From Lachnospiraceae bacterium (GTDB taxonomy: Bacteria; Bacillota; Clostridia; Lachnospirales; Lachnospiraceae): 41,741 nt of DNA. Positions 27,101 to 33,727 of the stretch are shown here, one piece after another. The number at the start of each line of letters is the position of its first letter. The stretch's first letter is position 1. The stretch lies in NCBI GenBank assembly GCA_024683645.1, contig JAIKYA010000136.1, positions 1-41,741 on the forward strand. Reading direction: 5' to 3'. The notes below the pieces were generated by a model. The model worked only from the letters and a program-made list of their open reading frames with translations, ran no database searches and was not told the DNA's origin. Made by a program: the position numbers and the translations under genes.

Positions 27101-27693
27101 AGTTCGGCAAGTATATCATTCACACGCAGAAGGTTCTGTCTCTCATCCTCAAGTTTCTTGACAGAAGCCGCTTTACGCTTTTTATACTTGACTATACCGG
27201 CAGCTTCATCAAAGAGTTCACGTCTCTCTTCGGGTTTTCCCGAAAGTATGCGGTCTATCTGTCCCTGTCCTATGATGGAATAGCCTTCCTTGCCTATACC
27301 CGTATCATAAAAGAGTTCGTTAACGTCCTTAAGACGGCACACGCTGCCGTTCATGAGATATTCACTGTCGCCGGAACGGTATATCTTTCTGGCAACGGTC
27401 ACTTCATCATAGTCAACATTTAACTGATGATCGGAATTATCGAGGGTGATGGCAACATAAGCATAACCCAGAGGCTTACGCAGCTCGGTACCCGAAAAGA
27501 TGACATCTTGCATCGCAGATCCCCTGAGCTGTTTTACACGCTGCTCTCCGAGCACCCATCTTACGGCATCGGCAACATTAGATTTACCGCTCCCGTTTGG
27601 TCCCACTATGCAGGTGATACCGTTGTGAAACTCAAATTTTATCCTGTTTGCAAAAGATTTAAATCCCTGTACTTCTATACTCTTTAAATACAT
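24133..27693 (-). CDS. smc: Chromosome condensation ATPase SMC
   Basis: 1186 residues, full length. The N-terminal ATPase half has Walker A GPNGSGKSN (31-39) and the QGQIDRIL region. Two long coiled coils (about 165-505 and 670-1010) flank a hinge (about 515-650) with the Gly-rich VEGELLVPGGAISGGA segment. The C-terminal half carries the ABC signature QLSGGEKALAAIALLFA and Walker B FCLLDEIEAALDESN. SMC with ScpA and ScpB compacts and segregates the chromosome; scpAB are not in the window. ATG at 27693 has AAGGAAAG 6 bases upstream; the gene is 12 bases after rnc and overlaps ftsY by one base, the classical rnc-smc-ftsY order. Confidence 0.98.
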   Translation of the reverse strand: MYLKSIEVQGFKSFANRIKFEFHNGITCIVGPNGSGKSNVADAVRWVLGEQRVKQLRGSAMQDVIFSGTELRKPLGYAYVAITLDNSDHQLNVDYDEVTVARKIYRSGDSEYLMNGSVCRLKDVNELFYDTGIGKEGYSIIGQGQIDRILSGKPEERRELFDEAAGIVKYKKRKAASVKKLEDERQNLLRVNDILAELEKQVGPLEKQAEKAREYLKKKEELKKLDINYFLLENARRLDEKEALSEKLNVANEQLASHRAEYDEIKRDYEAMEAEVAALDAEIEEARSSLSNTGAVRTKLEGEINLRREQIRSATDSNVHFRSRLETLAKDIEQKQAEKENMAAGKADVDTILKEAEEKRNAAREVLGTIQAKIDAINTSIEEDKNAIINLLNERANVKSSKERYDTMLEQTQVRRSELNSRFLQAKSNEEEQLGIIEQLKKEFDEVQKKIEELNFEQKKKEERAGEIHDELAEHDKKLQEVQLRHQQDKTKLEAISNLTERYDGYNHPIRRVMEKKSEVKGIIGVVADIIKVEKKYETAIETALGGNIQNIVTEDEGTAKKMIEMLKSEKAGRATFLPLTSITNPQEFKTPEVLDEKGVVGMADEIVETEAKYSNVAKAMLGRIVVIDNIDNALRIARKYNYGVRMVTVEGELLVPGGAISGGAYKNNSNLLGRRREMEELEKSVKESLKDIDRELNALEAAKKERTALRVQIEDVKYEIQQQFIKLNTATLNLQKAQEKIDETTKGVDDLNEEQSRIDDQVKEIKENQEQLNAQLAGSEETRKRLEEKIDAAQEQLDALRDEETENALKVTECEVELEKIMQKHEFEQQNADRIESELEKLLKEKEDTERNISENEERIKDRQNDISEIEKTIEASYTSEEDSQKDLNEKIARKEELGAKQKQFFNRREQVAELMNGLDKETYRLNSQLEKTVQDIDSLIGYMWNEYEVSVQDAKELRDESFTDVVFLKRSIAEIKDGIKRLGDVNVNAIEDYKAISERYEFLKGQHDDLVEAEKELTGIIEELDNAMRKQFTEKFEEIGKEFDRVFKEMFGGGKGELKLMEDEDILEAGIQIIAQPPGKKLQNMMQLSGGEKALAAIALLFAIQNLKPSPFCLLDEIEAALDESNVGRYAGYLHKLTKHTQFIVITHRRGTMEKADRLYGITMQEKGVSTLVSVNLIDEELDN

Positions 27694-27705
27694 TTTACTC
27701 TTTCC

Positions 27706-28410
27706 TTACTGACGGCCGGATCTCAGATTTTCAAGTGCCGCTGCAGCAGCAGCTTTCTCTGCATCTTTCTTTTTTCTTCCTTTGCCTTTTCCGCACACCT
27801 TTCCGTTTACACTGACCTCTACTTCATGCACTCTGTCATGATCGGGGCCGCTGATATCCGTTACCGTATATTCTATACTGACCGCTCCCTCTGTCTGCAG
27901 ATACTCCTGCAGTGCGGATTTCGGATCATTTTCATTCAAAAACCTGTCTGTATCACAGAGGACAAACTCTTCTACAAAACGCGCTGCCGCTTCATATCCG
28001 CCATCCAGATATATAGCTCCGATAAGCGCCTCAAATGCATCGGATATGACCGAGGGCTTCATGGAACCGCCGCTTGCCCTCTCACCTTTTCCTAGCAGTA
28101 TCTCATCCTTTAAGCCTATCCCTGACGCAGCCCGGGCCAGTGCCGATTCGCATACCAGCGCCGCTCTCAGTCTGCTCATCCGCCCTTCCGGCATATCGGG
28201 ATACTTCTTATATATCAGCGTACTCGTGATCAGTTCCAGAACCGCATCTCCCAGAAATTCCAGGCGCTCGTTGCACTCCGTGATATTGATCTTCCGTTCA
28301 TTGGCATAGGAAGAATGTGTAAGTGCTCTCAGTGGAAGTTCCTTGTCCGAAAAAACATAAGAGATATCTCTCTCTATCTTTTTTATCCTTGTTTCGGCCT
28401 CGCTGTTCAT
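27706..28410 (-). CDS. rnc: Ribonuclease III
   Basis: 234 residues. The RNase III signature NERLEFLGDAVLE is at 48-60 and the second metal-binding helix at ISDAFEALIGAIYLDGG. A double-stranded-RNA-binding domain fills about 163-232 (DPKSALQEYLQTEG...KGKGRKKKDAEKAAAAAAL). It cuts double-stranded RNA in rRNA processing and mRNA decay, working as a homodimer. The start overlaps the acpP stop by 4 bases (ATGA), so translation is likely coupled. Confidence 0.97.
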   Translation of the reverse strand: MNSEAETRIKKIERDISYVFSDKELPLRALTHSSYANERKINITECNERLEFLGDAVLELITSTLIYKKYPDMPEGRMSRLRAALVCESALARAASGIGLKDEILLGKGERASGGSMKPSVISDAFEALIGAIYLDGGYEAAARFVEEFVLCDTDRFLNENDPKSALQEYLQTEGAVSIEYTVTDISGPDHDRVHEVEVSVNGKVCGKGKGRKKKDAEKAAAAAALENLRSGRQ

Positions 28411-28643
28411 TGCTTTTCTTCTGCTTTCAGGATGGCCCGGTAGGCATCATCTACTGTAACTATACTTTCCAGATCGATATCTTTCAGTTTTATATCCAGC
28501 TCGTCTTCCACCAGCTTGAATATCTGGGCCATATCAATGGAATCTGCCCCGAGAGTTGTCTCAAATACAGCTTCGGGCTGTATCTCCTTATCATAGACCT
28601 GCAGGACTATACGGATCGAATTTTTTAAAACATCATACTCCAT
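28407..28643 (-). CDS. acpP: Acyl carrier protein
   Basis: 78 residues, normal length. The phosphopantetheine attachment site is Ser35 in GADSID; the usual DSL is DSI here, a known mild variant. Helix II (DMAQIFKLVEDELDI) is acidic as expected. It carries growing acyl chains for fatty acid synthesis. The ATG at 28643 lies inside the end of plsX (11-base overlap) and the stop overlaps rnc. Position after plsX supports the housekeeping ACP role rather than a secondary-metabolite carrier, although fab genes are not present here. Confidence 0.93.
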   Translation of the reverse strand: MEYDVLKNSIRIVLQVYDKEIQPEAVFETTLGADSIDMAQIFKLVEDELDIKLKDIDLESIVTVDDAYRAILKAEEKQ

Positions 28644-29655
28644 TATTCCCTCCGGCCGTTAAATGTTCCCTTATCTTCTCATTTATGTTCTGTTCTTTAA
28701 ATGTTCTGCACTGAAGTACCGAATTCTTTACTTCCACTGCCTCCGCAGAACCATGTGTCTTGACAACAAGCCCGTTAAGTCCAAGCAGCGGTGCTCCGCC
28801 GTATCTCTTTACATCAAATTCCTTAAGACGTGACTTCAGTACCGGCTTTATGAGCAGTGCCCCCAGTTTACTCCTGAATGTGGACATGAGCGCGCTCTTT
28901 ATCGTCTTCAGTATCCATTTGCCCGTCCCCTCATAAAGTTTAAGGATCACGTTTCCGACAAAGGCCTCACAGACTATTACGTCAGCTGCACCGAAAGGTA
29001 TCTCCCTTGCTTCTATACAGCCGATAAAGTTTATATCCCTGCATTCTTTAAGAAGTGGAATCGTCTCCTTAACGAGCATATTTCCCTTTTCTTCTTCCGC
29101 GCCGATATTGACTATGGCAACTCTTGGACTCTTGATATTCAGAGCGCCTTCCATATATATACTTCCCATCCGCGCGAACTGCACCAGCATCTCCGGCTTG
29201 GCATCCACATTGGCGCCGCAGTCTATGAGCAGTGAGCAGCCTTTTTCATTAGGGATGATGGGTGCCAGAGGCGCCCTCTCCACGCCGGGTATACGCCCTA
29301 CGATAAGCTGTCCTCCCACCAGTATGGCTCCGCTGGAGCCGGCGGAGATAAAAGCATCACACTCACCGTCCTTTACCATATGAAGAGCCTTTACTATGGA
29401 CGAGTCCTTTTTCCGTCTCACAGCCATCACCGGAGGTTCAGCCATTTCTATTACTTCCGTTGCATTAACGATCTTAAGACGGCTCTCGTCATAAGAAAGC
29501 CCTGCAAGGGCCGAATTGATATCATCTTCGCGGCCCACAAGGCTTACGGATATATCATCAGCTTCATTCAGCGCATCCACGACACCTTTGACTATTTCGA
29601 GAGGGGCATTGTCCCCACCCATGGCGTCTACGGCAATGCTTACCATCTTACCCAT
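28633..29655 (-). CDS. plsX: Phosphate acyltransferase PlsX
   Basis: 340 residues from the ATG at 29655, chosen because AAGGGAG lies 8 bases upstream and because the family N-terminus is reached within three codons (SIAVDAMGGDNAP); an upstream in-frame ATG at 29691 would add 12 non-conserved residues. Further motifs are SAGSSGAILVGG and VGNVILKLYEGTGKWI. PlsX makes acyl phosphate from acyl-ACP, the substrate of PlsY in phospholipid synthesis; it is a peripheral membrane protein. It leads the plsX-acpP-rnc-smc-ftsY run and is separated from rpmF by a terminator and its own putative promoter. Confidence 0.96.
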   Translation of the reverse strand: MGKMVSIAVDAMGGDNAPLEIVKGVVDALNEADDISVSLVGREDDINSALAGLSYDESRLKIVNATEVIEMAEPPVMAVRRKKDSSIVKALHMVKDGECDAFISAGSSGAILVGGQLIVGRIPGVERAPLAPIIPNEKGCSLLIDCGANVDAKPEMLVQFARMGSIYMEGALNIKSPRVAIVNIGAEEEKGNMLVKETIPLLKECRDINFIGCIEAREIPFGAADVIVCEAFVGNVILKLYEGTGKWILKTIKSALMSTFRSKLGALLIKPVLKSRLKEFDVKRYGGAPLLGLNGLVVKTHGSAEAVEVKNSVLQCRTFKEQNINEKIREHLTAGGNNGV

Positions 29656-29673
29656 ATCATGATCTCCCTTCCG

Positions 29674-29702
29674 GTAAACATACGATCCCATGTAAACATA
29701 CG
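29674..29702. repeat. Direct repeat in the plsX leader
   Basis: The 11-mer GTAAACATACG (plus strand) occurs at 29674-29684 and again at 29692-29702, 18 bp start to start, just downstream of the predicted plsX -10 box. It could be a regulator site; it does not match the FapR palindrome I know for plsX in Bacillus. Confidence 0.5.
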
Positions 29703-29708
29703 AAGTAT

Positions 29709-29737
29709 ATTTTACTAAACCCGTGGGTAAAAATCAA
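29709..29737 (-). promoter_or_regulatory. Putative promoter for plsX operon
   Basis: Minus strand TTGATT (29737-29732), 17-bp spacer, TAAAAT (29714-29709), giving a leader of about 45 bases to the plsX ATG. Needed if the upstream rpmF terminator is efficient. Confidence 0.6.
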
Positions 29738-29770
29738 GCAAAACAGACAAATGAGAAAGAAATGAGAAAG

Positions 29771-29805
29771 AAAGAAAAAAACTCCGGAACCTTATGTTCC
29801 GGAGT
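29771..29805 (-). terminator. Rho-independent terminator after rpmF
   Basis: A perfect 10-bp stem ACTCCGGAAC / GTTCCGGAGT (29781-29790 with 29796-29805, 5-base loop) is followed on the minus strand by TTTTTTCTTT. It sits 19 bases beyond the rpmF stop and separates rpmF from plsX. Confidence 0.92.
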
Positions 29806-29824
29806 CTGTGATCAGATCTTTGTT

Positions 29825-30004
29825 TCAGGCAGTTTCAATAACTGTCTTCATGTTGTAAGCGCCGCAGGCCTTGCATACACGATGCGGCATCATGAGTTCT
29901 CCGCATTTGCTGCACTTAACCAGTGTCGGAGCGGTCATTTTCCAGTTCGCTCTTCTTTTATCTCTTCTTCCTCTGGAAGATTTATTCTTAGGACAAATGG
30001 ACAT
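29825..30004 (-). CDS. rpmF: 50S ribosomal protein L32
   Basis: 59 residues starting MSICPKNKSSRGRRDKRR. The zinc-ribbon cysteines are present as CSKC and CKAC. ATG at 30004 is chosen over an in-frame GTG at 30013, since that GTG overlaps the SD (GGAGGTG, 6 bases before the ATG). It has a consensus promoter and its own terminator, so it can be expressed alone. The DUF177 (YceD) gene that usually precedes rpmF is missing; an M3 peptidase gene lies there instead. Confidence 0.97.
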   Translation of the reverse strand: MSICPKNKSSRGRRDKRRANWKMTAPTLVKCSKCGELMMPHRVCKACGAYNMKTVIETA

Positions 30005-30052
30005 TTCTAACACCTCCCATCCAAATCAGTTTTCCGTCAACACGCAAGTGAT

Positions 30053-30082
30053 ATTATACTCACTTATGTTCTTTCTTGTCAA
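30053..30082 (-). promoter_or_regulatory. Consensus promoter for rpmF
   Basis: Minus strand TTGACA (30082-30077), 18-bp spacer, TATAAT (30058-30053): both hexamers match the sigma-A consensus exactly. The leader to the ATG at 30004 is about 42 bases and includes GGAGGTG. Confidence 0.9.
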
Positions 30083-30089
30083 GAGTTTT

Positions 30090-32669
30090 TTATACATTAT
30101 TGTTATTATTGTTACCGTCATTCACAGGCGGCTGATACCACGAGGGCATCTCCTGCTGAACGGGCGCTGCAGGCTGTTCGGGTACAAACGGCTGCGCGGG
30201 TACGAACGGCTGCGCAGGTGCTGCAGGCTGCTCGGGTACAAACGGCTGCGCGGGTGCTGCAGGCGGCTCGGGTGAAAACGGATGCGCGGGTGCTGCAGGC
30301 TGCTCGGGTACGAACGGCTGCGCGGCTGCTGCAGGCTGGCCGGGAACAAACGGCTGCGCAGGCGCTGCAGGCTGCTCGGGTACGAACGGCTGCGCGGGCG
30401 CTGCAGGCTGGCCGGGCATCACAGGCTGCTGTACGGGAGCCTGGTACTGCGGTGTCTGGTACTGCGGTGCCTGATACTGTGGTGCCTGGTATTGCGGTGC
30501 CTGATACTGTGGCGTCTGAGGTATTCCGCCTCCCGGCTGATTAGGTATATTTGCTGTCTTCTTTCTCTTTTTCGATGAAGATACAAGCAGTATGATGGCA
30601 ACGATCATGCCTATCAGAAGAACCACGGCGATCACAATGAATATCTTGAGCACCAGGCTCATTCCGCCCTTATCCGCATCCCTGCTTCTTTCCCTGCCTC
30701 TTGCAGGTTCCTCTTCATCTTCTTCCTCAGGTACTTCCTTCTCCTCGTCCTTCTCCTCGTCGTCCTCTTCTTCGCTCACCTTTTCCTTTTTAGGCTTCAC
30801 TTCACCCCAGTAGGAAGTAGGCTCATGCTCGGGATAAGATTCGTATACGCTTCTTTCATCCACAAGTCCCACCATATAAGACAGATCATCCGCATACAGA
30901 TCAAATCTGGGATTCTTGATTGGATTGTTAAGCCCTACTTCTTCTATGGTTTCCTGAAAGTCATCCTGGAATTCCTTATCTACAAGAGCCAGATAAGTAT
31001 CGATAGCGTCATCGCGGTCATCAAGTATGACATCAAGGAGTTCAAACACTGCAGCAACCGAAGTGGAATAGCTTATGTAATACATAGGAGACTGGAAGGT
31101 ATGATGTACGCTTATCCAGTCATAATCCACATCCTTATCCATATATCCGCTCATCGCATAATACAGACTGTTGGAATACATATATGCATAGGTTCCGCCG
31201 TATTCGGTAGCTACGTCATAGTAATACTTGTTCAGATCGTCCAGTGTGAGTCCGTCCGCATTGGTATAAACCTTGTACTGGAACTCATCTTCCTTCACAC
31301 CTTCTATAGCGGAATAGGCAAGCTGGAAGATCGTATTCATCTTCATTATCTCGGCCTGATCGCCATAGATATCATTTGCAAAATCCATAAAGAGCATTTC
31401 AAGCCCCTGCGAATGGATCTCGGCAAGGTCTATATTGGTCTTCCCGTAATACCAGCTGTCCGGCGTCATGTAATACATCTGATTGTAATGTCCGAACTCG
31501 TGGATCAGCGTTTCCATATCGGAAATATTGCCGCTGGCACAGTTATACATAAACGGTGCATTATATCCGAGTACCGAAGTCGTATATCCGCCGGGAGCCT
31601 TTTTAGCATCAATGCTCAGATCATATGCATTGCGGTCCTCCATGAAATCCAGTGATACGAGCAGATCGGAAGATATCTTGGGAAGATATTCCCTGAGAGT
31701 ATCGAGACATTCCTGCTCGGTATACTTTACGTTCATCATATTGCTCATCTCTTCATAATGCTCGCCGTAGATGAGCATGGTCATATCATCCTTGAAAGGT
31801 ACCAGGTATTCCTTTACAGCTTTCCTGTAATCCTCAAGCTCCTTGGGTGAATAATCCCTCTCATATATCTCTTCATATGCATATTCTGCGTAGTTATCAT
31901 ATCCGTAGCTCTTGGCCAGCTTGTTTCTTATATCTACAAGTTCAAGATAAAGGTTTCCGAATTCCTCGTTTTTGGCCTTTAAGATAGCAGCATCACCGCT
32001 CATGTAATCAGCCAGTTCGATATTACCGTCAGAATATTCCTTCTGCAGTTCTTCCGAAGTATACTGCTTGCCGTTCACGGTGGTCTTATACTCTTTTACT
32101 GCGAGAACATCATACTTAAGCGAAAGCTCTGTCTCCTTTGAGGACAGATCCTTCTGTTCCTGGGTCATTTCCTCGTATTCGAGTATATCTTCCCATTCTT
32201 CTTCCGTTACCCTGTCCTTAAGAACCTGTGCGCAGGGAGACTCGGCTATCTTACGGTAATTGACCTGTATGGAATCACTGATATCCGTAGCAAAATCACT
32301 GTAAAACTGAACTTCATCATCCCAGTACTTATCATCTGCCACCAGATCCGATTTGATATGTGCGATGCTGTAATTGCGGCTTACCTCGTTGATATAGTCT
32401 TCCATACCTACGATGATATCCAGTGTTGCATCCGTGTTGGCAGCATCCGCAATGACTTCATCGATACTCTCGACTATCTTGTCATAATCGGCCCTGTCCA
32501 TACGTGAATATTCCCACTCATCAAATTTTTTGTCGGTATGTTCCGTCCGGTCGGTAAGCCTTCCGTCATGTTCCCCCTCAGCATAAACTTTCATGCCGGG
32601 CATCAGCAGTATTGCGGTCATCAGGCCGAAAACTGCCCTTTTCAGATTTGCGAAACTTTTTCTCTTCAT
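30090..32669 (-). CDS. Exported, membrane-tethered M3-family metallopeptidase with Pro/Gln-rich tail
   Basis: 859 residues from the ATG at 32669, chosen because it has a GAGG site 6 bases upstream and begins a signal peptide ([20 protein letters not shown], ending near VYAEG); an upstream in-frame ATG at 32732 lies inside pta. The catalytic domain (about 30-610) has the zinc motif HEFGH (390-394) in [15 protein letters not shown] and the third-ligand segment [14 protein letters not shown], as in M3/oligoendopeptidase F-type gluzincins. A very acidic stretch (about 625-655), a single membrane helix (about 670-697) followed by KKRKK, and a tail of repeated QYQAP and [12 protein letters not shown] units follow. 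The charge pattern predicts catalysis outside and the tail inside. Follows pta by 8 bases. Substrate unknown; M3 enzymes normally cut short peptides. Confidence 0.85.
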   Translation of the reverse strand: MKRKSFANLKRAVFGLMTAILLMPGMKVYAEGEHDGRLTDRTEHTDKKFDEWEYSRMDRADYDKIVESIDEVIADAANTDATLDIIVGMEDYINEVSRNYSIAHIKSDLVADDKYWDDEVQFYSDFATDISDSIQVNYRKIAESPCAQVLKDRVTEEEWEDILEYEEMTQEQKDLSSKETELSLKYDVLAVKEYKTTVNGKQYTSEELQKEYSDGNIELADYMSGDAAILKAKNEEFGNLYLELVDIRNKLAKSYGYDNYAEYAYEEIYERDYSPKELEDYRKAVKEYLVPFKDDMTMLIYGEHYEEMSNMMNVKYTEQECLDTLREYLPKISSDLLVSLDFMEDRNAYDLSIDAKKAPGGYTTSVLGYNAPFMYNCASGNISDMETLIHEFGHYNQMYYMTPDSWYYGKTNIDLAEIHSQGLEMLFMDFANDIYGDQAEIMKMNTIFQLAYSAIEGVKEDEFQYKVYTNADGLTLDDLNKYYYDVATEYGGTYAYMYSNSLYYAMSGYMDKDVDYDWISVHHTFQSPMYYISYSTSVAAVFELLDVILDDRDDAIDTYLALVDKEFQDDFQETIEEVGLNNPIKNPRFDLYADDLSYMVGLVDERSVYESYPEHEPTSYWGEVKPKKEKVSEEEDDEEKDEEKEVPEEEDEEEPARGRERSRDADKGGMSLVLKIFIVIAVVLLIGMIVAIILLVSSSKKRKKTANIPNQPGGGIPQTPQYQAPQYQAPQYQAPQYQTPQYQAPVQQPVMPGQPAAPAQPFVPEQPAAPAQPFVPGQPAAAAQPFVPEQPAAPAHPFSPEPPAAPAQPFVPEQPAAPAQPFVPAQPFVPEQPAAPVQQEMPSWYQPPVNDGNNNNNNV
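30160..30418. repeat. 36-bp tandem repeat coding [12 protein letters not shown] units
   Basis: About seven imperfect 36-bp units encode a 12-residue repeat in the C-terminal tail of the M3 peptidase. One unit is partial, and two carry Gly or Pro for the Glu. In-frame unit length means copy number can vary without breaking the frame. Confidence 0.88.
30436..30510. repeat. 15-bp tandem repeat coding QYQAP units
   Basis: Five 15-bp units (consensus GGTGCCTGATACTGT on the plus strand) encode [10 protein letters not shown] units just after the membrane helix of the M3 peptidase. Confidence 0.88.
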
Positions 32670-32677
32670 TACTCCCC

Positions 32678-33676
32678 TCATTCCTGTGCCTGTACTGCAG
32701 TCAAAGCGACCACTCCTACTATATCTTCCCACGAACAGCCTCTCGACAGATCGTTAACGGGTCTTGCTATACCCTGGAGCATGGGACCGTAAGCACATGC
32801 TTTTCCCAGTCTCTCCACGAGTTTATATGAGATATTCCCGCAGTCAAGATTGGGGAATATCAGAACATTGGCCTTTCCGGCCACCGGTGATCCCGGAGCC
32901 TTACTCTTTGCCACCTTCGGGACTATAGCCGCATCGGTCTGAAGTTCACCGTCCAGGATCAGTTCCGGATATCTCTCCTTCGCTATCCTCTCGGCTTCTA
33001 TCACCTTATCAACCAGCGGATGATGAGCGCTGCCCTTTGTCGAATGGCTGAGCATCGCGATCACGGGATTGGCGCCTATAAGCTTCTTAAAGCTGTTGGC
33101 CGAAGAAGCGGCTATTTCCGCCATTTCCTCCGAAGTGGGATCCTGATTCAGACCGCAGTCGGAGAATACAAACAGACCGTTCTCTCCATATTCACAATCC
33201 GGAACTTCCATTATGAAGAAGCCGCTGACCAGCTTTGTTCCCGGCGCAGTCTTCAGTATCTGCAGTGAAGGTCTCAGCACATCAGCCGTCGCATGGCAGC
33301 ATCCCGCTACCATTCCGTCGGCATCCCCTGCCTTTACCATGACCACACCGAAGGTCAGATAATCGGACAGCAGCACTTCTCTTGCGTGCTCCTCCGTCAT
33401 GCCCTTATGCTTTCTGCACTCATAAAGGACATTGGTGTAATAGTCAAGCTTGTCCGTGTTCTCCGGATCGATGATGGTCACCTTGTCCAGATCCAGCTCG
33501 AGCCATCCCGCGCCGTCACGTATCTTCTCCTCCTTGCCTACCATTATGATGTTGGCTATCCGCTCTTCTATTATATGGGCTGCCGCTATAAGAGTTCTCT
33601 TATCGGTAGTCTCCGGAAGAACTATTGTTTTTTTATCCGCTCTTGCCTTATCCTTTATGATATCGATATAAGCCAT
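32678..33676 (-). CDS. pta: Phosphate acetyltransferase
   Basis: 332 residues, the usual length of the short class of Pta. Motifs include KTIVLPETTDKRTL near the N-terminus, DADGMVAGCCHATADVLRP, FVFSDCGLNQDPTSEE, MLSHSTKGSA, and the terminal DLSRGCSWEDIVGVVALTA. It converts acetyl-CoA and phosphate to acetyl phosphate, the step before acetate kinase in ATP-yielding acetate formation. ATG at 33676 has AAGGGGG 8 bases upstream. It lies 51 bases after leuS and 8 bases before the M3 peptidase gene. The acetate kinase gene, commonly adjacent, is absent from the window. Confidence 0.96.
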   Translation of the reverse strand: MAYIDIIKDKARADKKTIVLPETTDKRTLIAAAHIIEERIANIIMVGKEEKIRDGAGWLELDLDKVTIIDPENTDKLDYYTNVLYECRKHKGMTEEHAREVLLSDYLTFGVVMVKAGDADGMVAGCCHATADVLRPSLQILKTAPGTKLVSGFFIMEVPDCEYGENGLFVFSDCGLNQDPTSEEMAEIAASSANSFKKLIGANPVIAMLSHSTKGSAHHPLVDKVIEAERIAKERYPELILDGELQTDAAIVPKVAKSKAPGSPVAGKANVLIFPNLDCGNISYKLVERLGKACAYGPMLQGIARPVNDLSRGCSWEDIVGVVALTAVQAQE

Positions 33677-33727
33677 CAGCCTAACCCCCTTTATATCAGT
33701 AGCTTTATCATTGATCGGAAATACTGA

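Noticed and set aside
29656..29691. Upstream start for PlsX at 29691
   Set aside because: It would add 12 residues not seen in the family; the ATG at 29655 has AAGGGAG at a good distance.
30160..30510. CRISPR-like regular repeats
   Set aside because: The units are adjacent without unique spacers and are translated in frame as part of the M3 peptidase, so they are coding minisatellites.
32670..32732. Upstream start for the M3 peptidase inside pta
   Set aside because: It would place 21 non-hydrophobic residues before the signal peptide and lacks an SD; the ATG at 32669 has both.
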